A model generated the notes under the pieces. It was given only the letters and a program-made list of their open reading frames with translations. It had not been told where the DNA came from and made no database searches. DNA of 64,000 nucleotides from Halomonas cupida. Lineage in GTDB: Bacteria > Pseudomonadota > Gammaproteobacteria > Pseudomonadales > Halomonadaceae. Positions within the stretch are counted from its first letter, which is position 1. Every line of letters begins with the position of its first letter. The stretch spans positions 1-64,000 of the forward strand of contig NZ_FRCA01000003.1 in the NCBI RefSeq assembly GCF_900142755.1. Reading direction: 5' to 3'. Shown piece after piece: positions 18,285 through 27,395 of the stretch. Position numbers and translations under genes: made by a program.

Positions 18285-18878
18285 TTACAGACTACCCTTG
18301 GTGGAAGGCATCCTTCCGGCCATACGCGGATCCTCGGCGGCGGCCATGCGCAGAGCGCGACCAAAGGCCTTGAAGATGGTCTCGGCCTGATGGTGGGCAT
18401 TGAATCCCTTGAGGTTGTCGATGTGCAGGGTCACACGAGCATGATTGACGAACCCCTGAAAGAATTCCCAGAACAATTGAGTGTCAAACCGACCAATGGT
18501 GGCACGAGTGAACTCGACATTCATCGACAATCCCGGACGCCCGGAAAAATCCAGGACCACGCGGGACAGAGCCTCATCCAACGGAACGTAGGCATGACCG
18601 TAACGCACGATACCACTCTTGTCGCCGATGGCCTTGTCGAAGGCCTGGCCAAGTGTGATACCGAGGTCCTCGACAGTGTGGTGGTCGTCGATGTGAAGGT
18701 CGCCGTTGACCTTGAGGTCGAGGTCGATCATGCCGTGGCGAGCGACCTGGTCGAGCATATGATCGAGGAAGGGGACGCCAGTTTCGCCATTGAGGCGGCC
18801 TTCTCCGTCGAGATTCAGGGTGACGGTGATCTGGGTCTCGCTGGTGTCACGGCTGACCGTGGCAATACGCTCGGACAT
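18285..18878 (-). CDS. hisB: Imidazoleglycerol-phosphate dehydratase (monofunctional)
   Basis: It dehydrates IGP to imidazole-acetol phosphate. The 197-residue product is the stand-alone IGPD form, without the N-terminal histidinol-phosphatase domain of E. coli HisB. The metal-binding histidine clusters are visible: [27 protein letters not shown] and HARVTLH...NAHHQAE. The start at 18878 has AGGAGA upstream; the longer open frame from 19007 has no homology. It is the first gene of hisBHAF, with 137 bases to hisH. Confidence 0.96.
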   Translation of the reverse strand: MSERIATVSRDTSETQITVTLNLDGEGRLNGETGVPFLDHMLDQVARHGMIDLDLKVNGDLHIDDHHTVEDLGITLGQAFDKAIGDKSGIVRYGHAYVPLDEALSRVVLDFSGRPGLSMNVEFTRATIGRFDTQLFWEFFQGFVNHARVTLHIDNLKGFNAHHQAETIFKAFGRALRMAAAEDPRMAGRMPSTKGSL

Positions 18879-19106
18879 GTCGTCTCCTGCGCCTTGGCGC
18901 ATGTCGAAGTGGGACCGGGGGTCTGTGTTCGTGGGACCTGAGGTCTGTGTTGTCATTGGCTGAGTAAAACACGCAAGGCATCCATTATAGAGAATCGACG
19001 CCCCCATTCGCTACAATGCGGCCATTCATGCGGTTCTGGACCGCGACGATTCTCGAGGCAGGCGGTAGCCTGTCACATCATTCCGCAATCGTCAGGGAGA
19101 GCGCCA

Positions 19107-19559
19107 ATGCCGGTAACCCTCTATCGTGTTGATCAGGATCGCTGGGATGCCGATGAGCAGGTGCGTATCGACCTGACCCGCATCTACGGCGATGCTCCCG
19201 ACGAGCGCATAAAGGCGCCGCCGGGCACTTATATCCTGACTCATCTCAGTCAAGGCTTCTTCTGGGCGGCACGATTCAACGACCGTTTGCTCGGTGCTGT
19301 GGCAGTATCACCGGATGAACAAGGCTGGCGCCTGTTCGATCTGTGTGTGCGCAAGACTACCCGTCGGCGCGGTGTTGGCTCACGCCTGTTGGCGCTGGTC
19401 AGTGCCGAGGCCGGTCAGCTCGGGCTGGAGCTGCGGGTGCGGGCATCGCAGCTGGAACTCGCGGATCAGGTGTTGCTGCAGCGACTGGGCTATTGTCTGA
19501 CCCGTGATGGCGACTACTTCCAACTCGACCTGTCGACAACAGGAGACAGCGGTCAATGA
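19107..19559 (+). CDS. panZ: PanZ/PanM-type GNAT protein (PanD maturation factor)
   Basis: PanZ binds acetyl-CoA and promotes self-cleavage of aspartate decarboxylase PanD, linking coenzyme A level to beta-alanine supply. The 150-residue GNAT fold shares with E. coli PanZ the RIDLTRIY segment, the WAARFNDRLLGAVAV strand and the acetyl-CoA loop RKTTRRRGVGSRLL. The family assignment is by recalled similarity; another small GNAT cannot be fully excluded. It overlaps asmA by four bases (ATGA). Confidence 0.72.
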   Translation: MPVTLYRVDQDRWDADEQVRIDLTRIYGDAPDERIKAPPGTYILTHLSQGFFWAARFNDRLLGAVAVSPDEQGWRLFDLCVRKTTRRRGVGSRLLALVSAEAGQLGLELRVRASQLELADQVLLQRLGYCLTRDGDYFQLDLSTTGDSGQ

Positions 19560-21886
19560 AACGTCTTGTAAGAACCTTGCTGGCTGTAATTGGTGTGCTG
19601 GCCCTCGTGATGGTGGGGGCGGTGGTTTATGTCACCACCTTCTTCAACCCGGAGGATCTCAAGCCAAGGCTGGTTGAAGTGGTCAAGGAACATACTGGTC
19701 TCGAGTTGGCGCTGGACGGCGACCTGTCCTGGTCCTTCTATCCGCGCATCGGGGTCAGCGTGGCCGAAGCCGAGGCCTGGTTGCCGCAGCAACCCGATGG
19801 CTCGGTACCCTTCGCATCCTTCGGTCACGCCTCGGTCAGTCTCGCTTTTGCGCCGTTGCTCAAGGGGCAGATCGCCATCGATGGCCTGACGCTGGATGGC
19901 CTGTCGCTGAACCTGGTACGCAATGAGCAAGGTGAGGGCAACTGGGAAGCCTTGATCGAGCGCCTCGAAGGCAAGGGAACCGACGCCGAGAAGGCGTTGG
20001 CACCCGCCAGTGCCGGCCCCAACCCGGATGACGGCGGAGGACTGTCGGTGGCGCTGAATATCGCCAATGTCACAGTGGACAACGGCACACTGCGCCTGCT
20101 GGATCATCAGGCTGAACAGGAGTGGCTGGCCGAGTCGCTTGCCGTATCCGGCAGCAACGTCAACCCGACCACCGCTTTCCCACTGTCCGCAACCTTCTCC
20201 CTGAAGCGTTTTGATCAACTGGAAGGTGATCGCATCACCGCGCTGCAGAGCGATGTCAAATTCAACAGCGAAATACAGCTGGGTCTGGCGGATGAGCGCC
20301 ATGTGCTGAACAAGCTGGCACTCGAGACCAATACCCTGGTGGCGGGCTCCAGTGAACGTCAGCAAGCGACGCTGAACAGTGATCAAATGGTGCTGGATCT
20401 TGGCCAGCAGCGTCTGCACATGGCGCCCAGCACTCTTGGTGTCAGCCTGATCGACCCTCGCCTTGGCGATGAACGACTGCCTTTGTCACTGGATTTCGAG
20501 CTGGAGTCGGACCTGGCTGCCGGTACTGCACAACTGCGCGATATCGCCTTGACTGGCCCGCACAGCCTGTCACTCAAGGGTAACCTCAACTTCCGCGAGC
20601 TGGCGACAGCGCCGCAATACAGTGGCCAGATGCGCCTTGATCCCATGTCGCTGCGGCCCTGGCTTGACCGCCTGGGTGCATTGCCGACCATGGCCGAAGA
20701 GAACTCGTTGTCCGAAGTCTCTCTGACCACTCCGGTCAAGGGGGATCTCGAGCAGGCCAGTTTCGAGGGGCTGACGCTGGTGCTCGATGACAGCACCTTT
20801 ACCGGCAATGCCGGGGCGCGCTTCGATGGCAGCCGCGTCGATCTCGATCTCGAGGGTGATATGCTCAACCTCGACCAGTACCTGCCACCAGAAGATGTCG
20901 AGAACAACACGGCGTCACTGCCGGGTATCGCTGCTGCCGTTGCTCAGGAAGAGGCACCGGCCCTGCTTCCGGCCAGCTGGCTGGCCCAGCTTGAGGAGAC
21001 GGTGGCGCTCAGCTTGAGCCAACTGACGATCGGGGGGCAGAACTTCCAGGATGTCAGCCTTGGCATGCAGGGCGAGAACGGCAAGCATCAGTTGACCGGC
21101 TTCGATGCTGGCTTCCATGAAGGACGGCTGCAGGCTACCGGGCAGCTGGATGCCAGCACCTCGCCACTGGAATGGCAACTGGCACCTAAGGTACAGGACG
21201 TGCGCCTCGACTCGCTGCTGGTCTCGCTGGGAGAGGACCCTGCCCCGATGGCTGGTGCGCTCCAGGCCGAAGGTCAGTTGACCTCGCAGGGCAATAATCG
21301 CGAGGCGCTACTGAACAACCTCAATGGCACCATCGATGCTGAGGTCGAGGACGGTAGCCTTCCCGGCAACAATATCTCCGAGCAACTGTGTTCGGTCGTG
21401 GCTCGTTTCGAGGAGGAGGAGATGAGCCGTGACTGGGCCGAGGACACCCGATTCGAAGAGGTCAGCGGCACCTTCGAGATCCGTGATGGTGTGGCCCACA
21501 ACGAAGATCTGTTGATTACCGTGCCGGGGATCGAGATGACCGGTGAGGGGCATCTGGAGTTGATGACTCGGGCCTTCGAAGCCACCGGTGCGGCACGTTT
21601 CCTGGATACCGCTGACGCTGCCTGCAAGGTCAACCCGCGTCTGCAGCGCGTGGCCTTTCCGGCGCGTTGTGAGGGGACTCTGGGGTCCGACAGCAGTGAG
21701 TGGTGCTCCTTTGATTTGCGAGCCTTCAGCCGCAGTCTGGGAGAGCTGGCGCAGGATGAAGCGCGCGATGAGCTGCGCGAGGAATTGGATGAACGCGTAG
21801 ACGAGGAACTCGAGAATCTCGGCGATCACATCGGAGAGGATGCCGGCAGGGAACTTCGTGACGCTGTCCGTGGTCTATTCAACTGA
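19556..21886 (+). CDS. AsmA-family envelope protein
   Basis: The 776-residue protein is anchored by one N-terminal helix (RTLLAVIGVLALVMVGAVVYV) and continues as a long periplasmic, beta-rich AsmA/bridge-like lipid-transfer protein. The N-terminal AsmA signature is FFNPEDLKPRLVEVVKEHTG followed by SFYPRIGVSV. The AsmA_2-type C-terminal region LNGTIDAEVEDGSLPG is present. The last about 60 residues are strongly charged and probably coiled. AsmA-like proteins are thought to move phospholipid between membranes. It is coupled to panZ. Confidence 0.9.
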   Translation: MKRLVRTLLAVIGVLALVMVGAVVYVTTFFNPEDLKPRLVEVVKEHTGLELALDGDLSWSFYPRIGVSVAEAEAWLPQQPDGSVPFASFGHASVSLAFAPLLKGQIAIDGLTLDGLSLNLVRNEQGEGNWEALIERLEGKGTDAEKALAPASAGPNPDDGGGLSVALNIANVTVDNGTLRLLDHQAEQEWLAESLAVSGSNVNPTTAFPLSATFSLKRFDQLEGDRITALQSDVKFNSEIQLGLADERHVLNKLALETNTLVAGSSERQQATLNSDQMVLDLGQQRLHMAPSTLGVSLIDPRLGDERLPLSLDFELESDLAAGTAQLRDIALTGPHSLSLKGNLNFRELATAPQYSGQMRLDPMSLRPWLDRLGALPTMAEENSLSEVSLTTPVKGDLEQASFEGLTLVLDDSTFTGNAGARFDGSRVDLDLEGDMLNLDQYLPPEDVENNTASLPGIAAAVAQEEAPALLPASWLAQLEETVALSLSQLTIGGQNFQDVSLGMQGENGKHQLTGFDAGFHEGRLQATGQLDASTSPLEWQLAPKVQDVRLDSLLVSLGEDPAPMAGALQAEGQLTSQGNNREALLNNLNGTIDAEVEDGSLPGNNISEQLCSVVARFEEEEMSRDWAEDTRFEEVSGTFEIRDGVAHNEDLLITVPGIEMTGEGHLELMTRAFEATGAARFLDTADAACKVNPRLQRVAFPARCEGTLGSDSSEWCSFDLRAFSRSLGELAQDEARDELREELDERVDEELENLGDHIGEDAGRELRDAVRGLFN

Positions 21887-21907
21887 GCATCAAGTAAGCC
21901 AGTCCCT

Positions 21908-21935
21908 GCGCCGACCGCCGTGTCGGCGCTTTTTT
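21908..21935 (+). terminator. Terminator of the panZ-asmA unit
   Basis: GCGCCGAC pairs with GTCGGCGC around a six-base loop, followed by six T residues. Confidence 0.92.
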
Positions 21936-21974
21936 ATGCACATCATTCGGTATCTGGCCAATAAGTAATTGATA

Positions 21975-23087
21975 ATGAAGAAATTTGACCCTGACGCAAT
22001 GACAGCAGCTGTGCCGGTCCTGGAGCGAGAAACCTTCGCCAGTAGACTGCTGACCTGGTATGACCAGCATGGTCGTCATGACCTTCCCTGGCAGCAGGAT
22101 CGCACCCCTTACCGAGTGTGGGTCTCGGAAATCATGCTGCAGCAGACCCAGGTGACGACCGTGATTCCCTACTTCGAGCGATTCATGGCGCGTTTTCCCG
22201 ATGTGGCGAGCCTGGCAGAGGCCTCTCAGGATGAGGTTCTGCACTTGTGGACCGGGCTCGGTTACTACGCCCGAGGGAGGAATCTGCATAAGGCTGCTCA
22301 GGTGGTCATGGCGGAGCATGATGGCCGCTTCCCCGTCGACAGCCTCGAGGCGATGGCGCAGCTTCCTGGCATCGGGCGCTCCACGGCTGGCGCCATCATC
22401 GCCCAGAGCACTGGTCAGCGAGCCGTGATCCTGGATGGCAACGTCAAGCGCGTGCTGACCCGCCTGCAGGCGGTTGAAGGCTGGCCGGGACGCCCGGCAG
22501 TGGAACGCGAACTCTGGCAACTGGCCGAGCACTACACGCCACATGACCGGGTGGTCGACTTTACTCAGGCGATGATGGATCTGGGTGCCACGCTGTGCCG
22601 CCGTGGACAGCCGGATTGCCCTCGCTGCCCGTTTCATGACGTTTGCCTGGCCCATGCCAGCGGAGAGCAGCGCCGCTTTCCGGAGTCCAAACCAAAGAAG
22701 ACCACACCGCTGCGCACGACTCGCATGTTGTTGCTGCGCGATGCCGGTGGACGTGTCCTGCTTGAACTGCGACCATCCACGGGACTCTGGGGAGGACTGT
22801 GGAGCCTGCCTCAGTTCGACAATGACCAGGACCTGGGGCGCTGGCTGGACGAGCATGCACCGGCTGCCGAGCGCGGTACGCCCCAGACCAGCTTCACCCA
22901 TGTCTTCAGCCACTTTCGTCTCGAGATCACACCGGTCCCGGCCAGCGTCGAGCACATGGACAGCGTATCCGAGGGCTGGCGCTGGTATGACCCGCAAACA
23001 CCGGATTCCGTCGGCCTGGCCGCGCCGGTGAAGAAACTGCTGCAGACATTGTCACCCTTTACTCTGAGTCCGCCTGCCGGACCCTGA
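21975..23087 (+). CDS. mutY: A/G-specific adenine glycosylase
   Basis: MutY removes adenine opposite 8-oxoguanine. The product of about 370 residues has the catalytic glutamate in VWVSEIMLQQTQV, the helix-hairpin-helix LPGIGRSTAGAI, the aspartate in LDGNVKRVL and the 4Fe-4S loop with spacing C-x6-C-x2-C-x5-C (CRRGQPDCPRCPFHDVC). It ends in the C-terminal NUDIX-like 8-oxoG recognition domain. The start is uncertain: 21975 and 21999 are both ATG with weak ribosome binding sites; 21999 would give 362 residues, nearer E. coli (350). Confidence 0.96.
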   Translation: MKKFDPDAMTAAVPVLERETFASRLLTWYDQHGRHDLPWQQDRTPYRVWVSEIMLQQTQVTTVIPYFERFMARFPDVASLAEASQDEVLHLWTGLGYYARGRNLHKAAQVVMAEHDGRFPVDSLEAMAQLPGIGRSTAGAIIAQSTGQRAVILDGNVKRVLTRLQAVEGWPGRPAVERELWQLAEHYTPHDRVVDFTQAMMDLGATLCRRGQPDCPRCPFHDVCLAHASGEQRRFPESKPKKTTPLRTTRMLLLRDAGGRVLLELRPSTGLWGGLWSLPQFDNDQDLGRWLDEHAPAAERGTPQTSFTHVFSHFRLEITPVPASVEHMDSVSEGWRWYDPQTPDSVGLAAPVKKLLQTLSPFTLSPPAGP

Positions 23088-23113
23088 CCCAATCAATCGC
23101 TGAGGAGGCTGTA

Positions 23114-23386
23114 ATGAGCCAGACCGTATTCTGCCGCAAGTATCAGAAGGACATGGATGCCTTGCCGTTCCCGCCGCTGCCCGGCAAGAAGGGCCAGGAG
23201 ATCCAGGCAACGGTGTCTCGCCAGGCATGGGAGGAGTGGCAGGCACTGCAGACCCGACTGATCAACGAGAAGCACCTCAATATGCTCGATCCCGCATCTC
23301 GGGAGTATCTGATGGAGCAGATGGAGCGGTTCCTCGACAATGAGAGCACCGATCAGGCAGAAGGGTATGTACCCCGCGATCAGTAG
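23114..23386 (+). CDS. yggX: YggX-type Fe(2+)-trafficking protein
   Basis: This 90-residue cytosolic protein protects iron-sulfur clusters from oxidation. It matches YggX throughout: VFCRKYQKDMDALPFPPLPG with the conserved cysteine, WEEWQALQTRLINEKHLNM and a terminal ...EGYVP. AGGAGG lies just upstream. It follows mutY by 26 bases, the usual mutY-yggX order in gammaproteobacteria, linking a 4Fe-4S repair enzyme with iron handling. Confidence 0.95.
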   Translation: MSQTVFCRKYQKDMDALPFPPLPGKKGQEIQATVSRQAWEEWQALQTRLINEKHLNMLDPASREYLMEQMERFLDNESTDQAEGYVPRDQ

Positions 23387-23433
23387 CCGGGATAGGTCGT
23401 CACTGCAGCGCCATCTTTTTGAAAGAAAAAGGG

Positions 23434-23462
23434 TTGACGGAAAATAGTTTCTACGGTTTAAT
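23434..23462 (+). promoter_or_regulatory. Strong sigma-70 promoter of the tRNA cluster
   Basis: TTGACG (23434-23439), a 17-base spacer, and TTTAAT (23457-23462) form a near-consensus promoter followed by a G+C-rich discriminator (ACGTCGCG) typical of stringently controlled stable RNA genes. The tRNA-Phe gene begins 18 bases after the -10 box. Confidence 0.85.
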
Positions 23463-23479
23463 ACGTCGCGTTGGCAAGG

Positions 23480-23555
23480 GGCCAGATAGCTCAGTTGGTA
23501 GAGCAGGGGATTGAAAATCCCCGTGTCGGCGGTTCGATTCCGTCTCTGGCCACCA
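23480..23555 (+). tRNA. tRNA-Phe (anticodon GAA)
   Basis: A full 76-base cloverleaf with acceptor stem GGCCAGA/TCTGGCC, D arm GCTCAGTTGGTAGAGC, anticodon loop TTGAAAA with GAA at 23513-23515, T arm with GGTTCGATTCC, and encoded ACCA. Confidence 0.98.
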
Positions 23556-23562
23556 ACTCTGC

Positions 23563-23637
23563 TGGGGTATAGCCAAGTGGTAAGGCACCGGTTTTTGGTA
23601 TCGGCATTCGGAGGTTCGAGTCCTCCTACCCCAGCCA
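23563..23637 (+). tRNA. tRNA-Gln (anticodon TTG)
   Basis: 75 bases with acceptor stem TGGGGTA/TACCCCA, the short D loop typical of tRNA-Gln (GCCAAGTGGTAAGGC), anticodon TTG at 23595-23597, T arm GAGGTTCGAGTCCTC and encoded GCCA. tRNA-Gln is one substrate of the mnmH modification encoded in this window. Confidence 0.98.
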
Positions 23638-23707
23638 CGCCAACACTTATTTTCAGTGCGCTGCGCAAGCAGCCACTATGCAGCAAGTGATCTAGAAGTT
23701 AGTCAGA

Positions 23708-23783
<76 letters not shown>

Positions 23784-23822
23784 TCTACTGGATGGTTGAA
23801 AATCAAAAGCTTGCTGTACATC

Positions 23823-23846
23823 ATCGCCGCCTTCTAGGGCGGCGAT
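23823..23846 (+). terminator. Stem-loop after tRNA-Thr
   Basis: ATCGCCGCC pairs with GGCGGCGAT around a six-base loop. The T tract after it is poor (TGTGCTTGT). It may end the tRNA transcript or belong to the ICE terminus. Confidence 0.55.
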
Positions 23847-23924
23847 TGTGCTTGTAAAATCTCTCCTTCGGCCTAGCGTTCAGTCTTGCACTCATTCCTT
23901 TCAATTTGGATGAGGTGCAGCTAA

Positions 23925-24815
23925 ATGCGTGTTTCTGCAACAGTTTGTTCCAAGGGCGGTGTCGGCAAGACGACCTCAACGGCCAACCTGGGCGGCCTGC
24001 TGGCTGATGCCGGGTTCAGGGTGCTCCTCATTGACCTGGACTCCCAGCCTACCCTTTCCTCCTATTTTGAGCTGTCCCAGCCTGCGCCCGGCGGGGTGTA
24101 CGAGCTGCTCGCGACAGATCTGGTGGATCTCGATCAGATCATATCCAAGACCGCGATTCCCAATCTCGATATCGTGGTCTCCAACGACTATCGGAATCAG
24201 TTGCAGCAGCTGTTGCTCAACGCCCCCAATGGTCGGTTCCGCCTGATCGGGTTACTCGACCGCTTCTCCGATCGCTACGACGCCATCCTCATTGATACGC
24301 AAGGTGCTCGCTCCATCCTGCTCGAGATGGCTGTTCTCGCTGCTGATCATCTCGTATCGCCTATCGTCCCCGAGTTGCTGACCGCCCGTGAATTCGTGCG
24401 CGGCACACAGGGCATGCTCAACGAGATGCGCGAGCTCACGCAGTACACCCGCTTCGACGTCCCTCCCGTCTCGATCCTCCTCAACAAGATGACTGACCAG
24501 CTGAAGGATGCCCGCGATATTTCGGACAGCATCCGCAGTATGTACGCCGAAGTCGAGGATCATGGCATTCGTGTGCTCGACACGCCGTTGGTCAATCTCT
24601 CTGCGTATCGCTCGGCAGCGCTTCAAAGCCTGCCGGTGCATCGCGTCGAGCCTCGCAAGCCCTCTGGCCGTAAGGCTCCGGCCTGTGCCGATCAGATCAA
24701 GGCCATTGCTGCCGACCTCTACCCCGAATGGGCCGATGCTATACACGCGGTTGGTGCGGTCAAACCCAATGGCAGGCCGGGGTCAGGCAAGCTGGGGGTG
24801 GGTCATGTTCACTGA
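23925..24815 (+). CDS. parA: ParA/Soj-type ATPase of the ICE
   Basis: A Walker-type partition ATPase that, with ParB, stabilises the excised element. The 296 residues start with the deviant Walker A motif SKGGVGKTT (Lys10 and Lys15), then LIDLDSQPTLSS and DAILIDTQGARS. Soj homologues are the usual terminal genes of this ICE family and help maintain it after excision. GAGGTGC precedes the ATG. It overlaps dnaB by 11 bases, the first of a tightly packed operon. Confidence 0.93.
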   Translation: MRVSATVCSKGGVGKTTSTANLGGLLADAGFRVLLIDLDSQPTLSSYFELSQPAPGGVYELLATDLVDLDQIISKTAIPNLDIVVSNDYRNQLQQLLLNAPNGRFRLIGLLDRFSDRYDAILIDTQGARSILLEMAVLAADHLVSPIVPELLTAREFVRGTQGMLNEMRELTQYTRFDVPPVSILLNKMTDQLKDARDISDSIRSMYAEVEDHGIRVLDTPLVNLSAYRSAALQSLPVHRVEPRKPSGRKAPACADQIKAIAADLYPEWADAIHAVGAVKPNGRPGSGKLGVGHVH

Positions 24816-26214
24816 AGCCCAAACCCTCGCGCCTGATGACGCTGAAGCCATGGGACTCGTTCCACCGCACAGTATCGAAGCGGAACAGTCGACGCTCGGT
24901 GCACTCATGCTGGATAACAGCAAGTGGGACGACATCTGCGAAATCGTTGATGCCGAGGCGTTCTACTACTATCCCCATCGCCTGATCTTCAAGGCCATGC
25001 GCGAACTCGCCCAGGGCGAGAAGCCGATGGATGTGGTGACGATCTCGGAGCTTCTGGAGCGCGACGGGAACCTTGAGTCCATGGGTGGGCTGGCCTTCCT
25101 GGCGGAAATTGCGCGCAACACGCCGTCGGCGACCAACATCGCGGCGTATGCCGACATCGTGCGCGAGCATCAGCTCCGCCGACAGCTCTCCTGCATGGGG
25201 CGTGACCTCAGTCAGCAGGCGCTTGAGGGTAACCACCTCAGCAAGACGATAATCGAAGCGACCGAGCGTCAGCTGTTCGAGCTGGCCGAAGATCGCCAAT
25301 CTCAATCTGCGGGAATTCGCTCCGCGCTGTCATCGGCAATCGACACCATCGATCGCGCGTTCAATGCCAAGGATGGCATCACCGGTACGCCGACTGGATA
25401 TAAGGATCTCGATGACCTGACGTGTGGTTGGCAGAGTTCTGACCTGATCGTCATCGCCGGACGTCCCTCGATGGGCAAGACCACTCTGGGAATGAACTTC
25501 GTCGAGAATGCGCTGATCGCCACTGCCGGCAACACCGAACTTGCCAACTCCCCTATCTTCGTCTTTTCGCTGGAAATGCCCGAGGAGCAGTTGATGCTGC
25601 GCCTCATGTCCAGCATTGGTCGGCTGGACATGAGTCAGTTGCGATCCGGGAAATTAGACGATGGGGGGTGGGAGAAACTGACAGCGGCCACCAATCGCAT
25701 CCTCGAGTTCGAGGATCGTTTGTTCATCGATGATTCCAGCGGCATTTCCGCCACGTCACTCAAGTCGCGTGCTCGCCGCCTGATGCGTCGCCACGGAAAG
25801 CCGGCACTGATCCTGATTGACTACCTGCAGCTCCTCTCGGAGCCGGGTTGTGAGAACCGCAATAACGAGATATCGGCGATCTCTCGCATGCTCAAAGCTA
25901 CCGCGAAGGATTTGAATTGTCCGGTCATCGCGCTCTCTCAATTGAACCGTACTCTGGAGAATCGTCCCAACAAGCGTCCCGGCTTGGCGGACCTACGTGA
26001 CTCGGGAGCGATTGAGCAGGATGCGGATGTGATCGGGTTTGTGTACCGCGATGAAGTCTACAACCCGGACAACCCTGATGTGGAAGGGTTGGCCGAATTC
26101 ATCATCGGCAAACAACGTAATGGTCCGACGGGTGTCGTCCATCTGGCATTTCTGGGTGCCCAGACACGCTTTGAATCGCTGGAATGGAAGCAGACGCAAG
26201 GAGGCTGGTCATGA
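24805..26214 (+). CDS. dnaB: Replicative DNA helicase, DnaB family
   Basis: A hexameric 5'-3' helicase carried by the ICE in addition to the host copy. The 469 residues show the N-terminal DnaB domain (PPHSIEAEQSTLGALMLDN), Walker A GRPSMGKTT (about 217-225), Walker B LILIDYLQLL and the C-terminal SDLRDSG-like LADLRDSGAIEQDADVI. The start at 24805 lies inside the parA 3' end with a GGGGGTGGG site; the frame stays open upstream without homology. An element-encoded DnaB fits autonomous replication of the excised ICE and pairs with the STY4528-type protein downstream. Confidence 0.95.
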   Translation: MFTEAQTLAPDDAEAMGLVPPHSIEAEQSTLGALMLDNSKWDDICEIVDAEAFYYYPHRLIFKAMRELAQGEKPMDVVTISELLERDGNLESMGGLAFLAEIARNTPSATNIAAYADIVREHQLRRQLSCMGRDLSQQALEGNHLSKTIIEATERQLFELAEDRQSQSAGIRSALSSAIDTIDRAFNAKDGITGTPTGYKDLDDLTCGWQSSDLIVIAGRPSMGKTTLGMNFVENALIATAGNTELANSPIFVFSLEMPEEQLMLRLMSSIGRLDMSQLRSGKLDDGGWEKLTAATNRILEFEDRLFIDDSSGISATSLKSRARRLMRRHGKPALILIDYLQLLSEPGCENRNNEISAISRMLKATAKDLNCPVIALSQLNRTLENRPNKRPGLADLRDSGAIEQDADVIGFVYRDEVYNPDNPDVEGLAEFIIGKQRNGPTGVVHLAFLGAQTRFESLEWKQTQGGWS

Positions 26215-26981
26215 AACCGATCGAATCTGTATGTGATCAGGCACGGAGTGTCGTTCAACTTTCAGAGAGTGAGGCTAAGCGGTTGTCGAGCGCCGAAACG
26301 GCGCTACATCGCATCACCGAAATGTTGGGGATTGTTGCTGAGCCGAATAATGAAGGCCGATACGACGCACGTGCTCTGCGTGATCAGGCCATCGACGCGA
26401 TAGAGCGGCGGCAGTCGGAGAAGGAACTGGGCGGTATTCTGGATACCTCGCCTACGATCCTGACCGGATCCGGCATCTCTCAATCGCTCACGTACCCATC
26501 CTGGCGGCTGGTTGATGACAAGGACATCGCCCAGGCACTGTCGAGAATCCCTCGATTCAATGGCCACACCTGCCAATTCTACAGTGTCGCCCAGCACTGC
26601 GTACTGGCCAGCCAGCTCGTTCCGGCTGAGGACGCTCTTGCTGCCCTGCTGCACGACGCGACGGAAGCCTACATCGGGGACATGATCTCACCGCTCAAGG
26701 CTCTGTTGCCGACGTATCGTCTCATCGAGCAACGAGTCTGGGTAGCCATTGCCAAGCGCTTTGGCGTGGATCCGATGATGCCAAACAGCGTCAAGCAAGC
26801 CGACCTGCAGCTGCTCGCCACCGAGCGCCGTGATCTCCTTCCCGAGTCACCACAGGAGTGGCCCTGCCTCGAGGGAGTCGAGCCCCTAGTAGATCCTATC
26901 GAGCCCTGGTCTCCCAAGCTGGCGGAAATGGTATGGGGGCTGCGCCTCGAGGAGCTCATTGCGCAACGGGAGGAAGCCTGA
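26211..26981 (+). CDS. HD-domain phosphohydrolase
   Basis: The 256-residue product has a predicted helical N-terminal 75 residues, then an HD-domain with metal ligands in YSVAQHCV and LLHDATEAYIGD, close to YfbR/phage-type 5'-nucleotidase HD proteins. It probably acts on nucleotides. The start overlaps the dnaB stop by four bases (ATGA), and it ends in TGATG shared with the next gene. Such HD proteins are common in ICEs and phages; a nucleotide-pool or defence-related role is possible but unproven. Confidence 0.8.
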   Translation: MKPIESVCDQARSVVQLSESEAKRLSSAETALHRITEMLGIVAEPNNEGRYDARALRDQAIDAIERRQSEKELGGILDTSPTILTGSGISQSLTYPSWRLVDDKDIAQALSRIPRFNGHTCQFYSVAQHCVLASQLVPAEDALAALLHDATEAYIGDMISPLKALLPTYRLIEQRVWVAIAKRFGVDPMMPNSVKQADLQLLATERRDLLPESPQEWPCLEGVEPLVDPIEPWSPKLAEMVWGLRLEELIAQREEA

Positions 26982-27181
26982 TGACACCTAGGACACAGCT
27001 TCAACAGTTGGATGACATGCTGGCTGAGCGTCGTGCCGAATATCGTCAGCTGGAGAAGGATATCCAGGCACTCCAGTCCCAGAAGCAGCAGTTGATTCAG
27101 ATGCTGGAAGGACAGCTCGACCTGTTCATGGACCAGGTTGCCACTAGCCACCTCCTGCTCAAGGAGGTGCGTCATGGCTAA
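26981..27181 (+). CDS. Small coiled-coil protein
   Basis: The 66-residue product is almost entirely a heptad-patterned helix (LQQLDDMLAERRAEYRQLEK...). No family is recognised. It begins within the stop codon of the HD gene (TGATG) with AGGA upstream, and ends 8 bases inside the HicA-like gene, so it is clearly translated as part of this operon. Confidence 0.65.
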   Translation: MTPRTQLQQLDDMLAERRAEYRQLEKDIQALQSQKQQLIQMLEGQLDLFMDQVATSHLLLKEVRHG

Positions 27182-27395
27182 ACAGTATGGCAAGGGCGTG
27201 CAGAAGGTTGTTCGTTTTGCAGAGGCTCACAACTGGCATATCGAGCGCACTCGCGGCGGGCATATCAAGTTGACCAAGCCCGGAATGCCTCCCGTCTTCA
27301 CCAGCTATTCACCAAGCGATGCCCGTTCGCAGCGAAATGCCATCGCCCTGCTTCGCCGTGTGCAGAGAAGCTCTGGCGTAAGGAGGGAGTCATGA
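27174..27395 (+). CDS. HicA-like (dsRBD-fold) small protein without a HicB partner
   Basis: The 73-residue product resembles HicA mRNA interferases: a first helix GKGVQKVVRFAEAHNWH, a strand with the conserved histidine RTRGGHIKLTKPG, then a final helix ARSQRNAIALLRRV. In toxin HicA the GGHxxxxxP histidine is catalytic and is preserved here. No HicB antitoxin gene is adjacent; neighbours are a coiled-coil protein and a DUF2786 protein. It may be a tamed RNA-binding domain. The ribosome binding site AAGGAGGTG is very strong. Confidence 0.7.
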   Translation: MAKQYGKGVQKVVRFAEAHNWHIERTRGGHIKLTKPGMPPVFTSYSPSDARSQRNAIALLRRVQRSSGVRRES

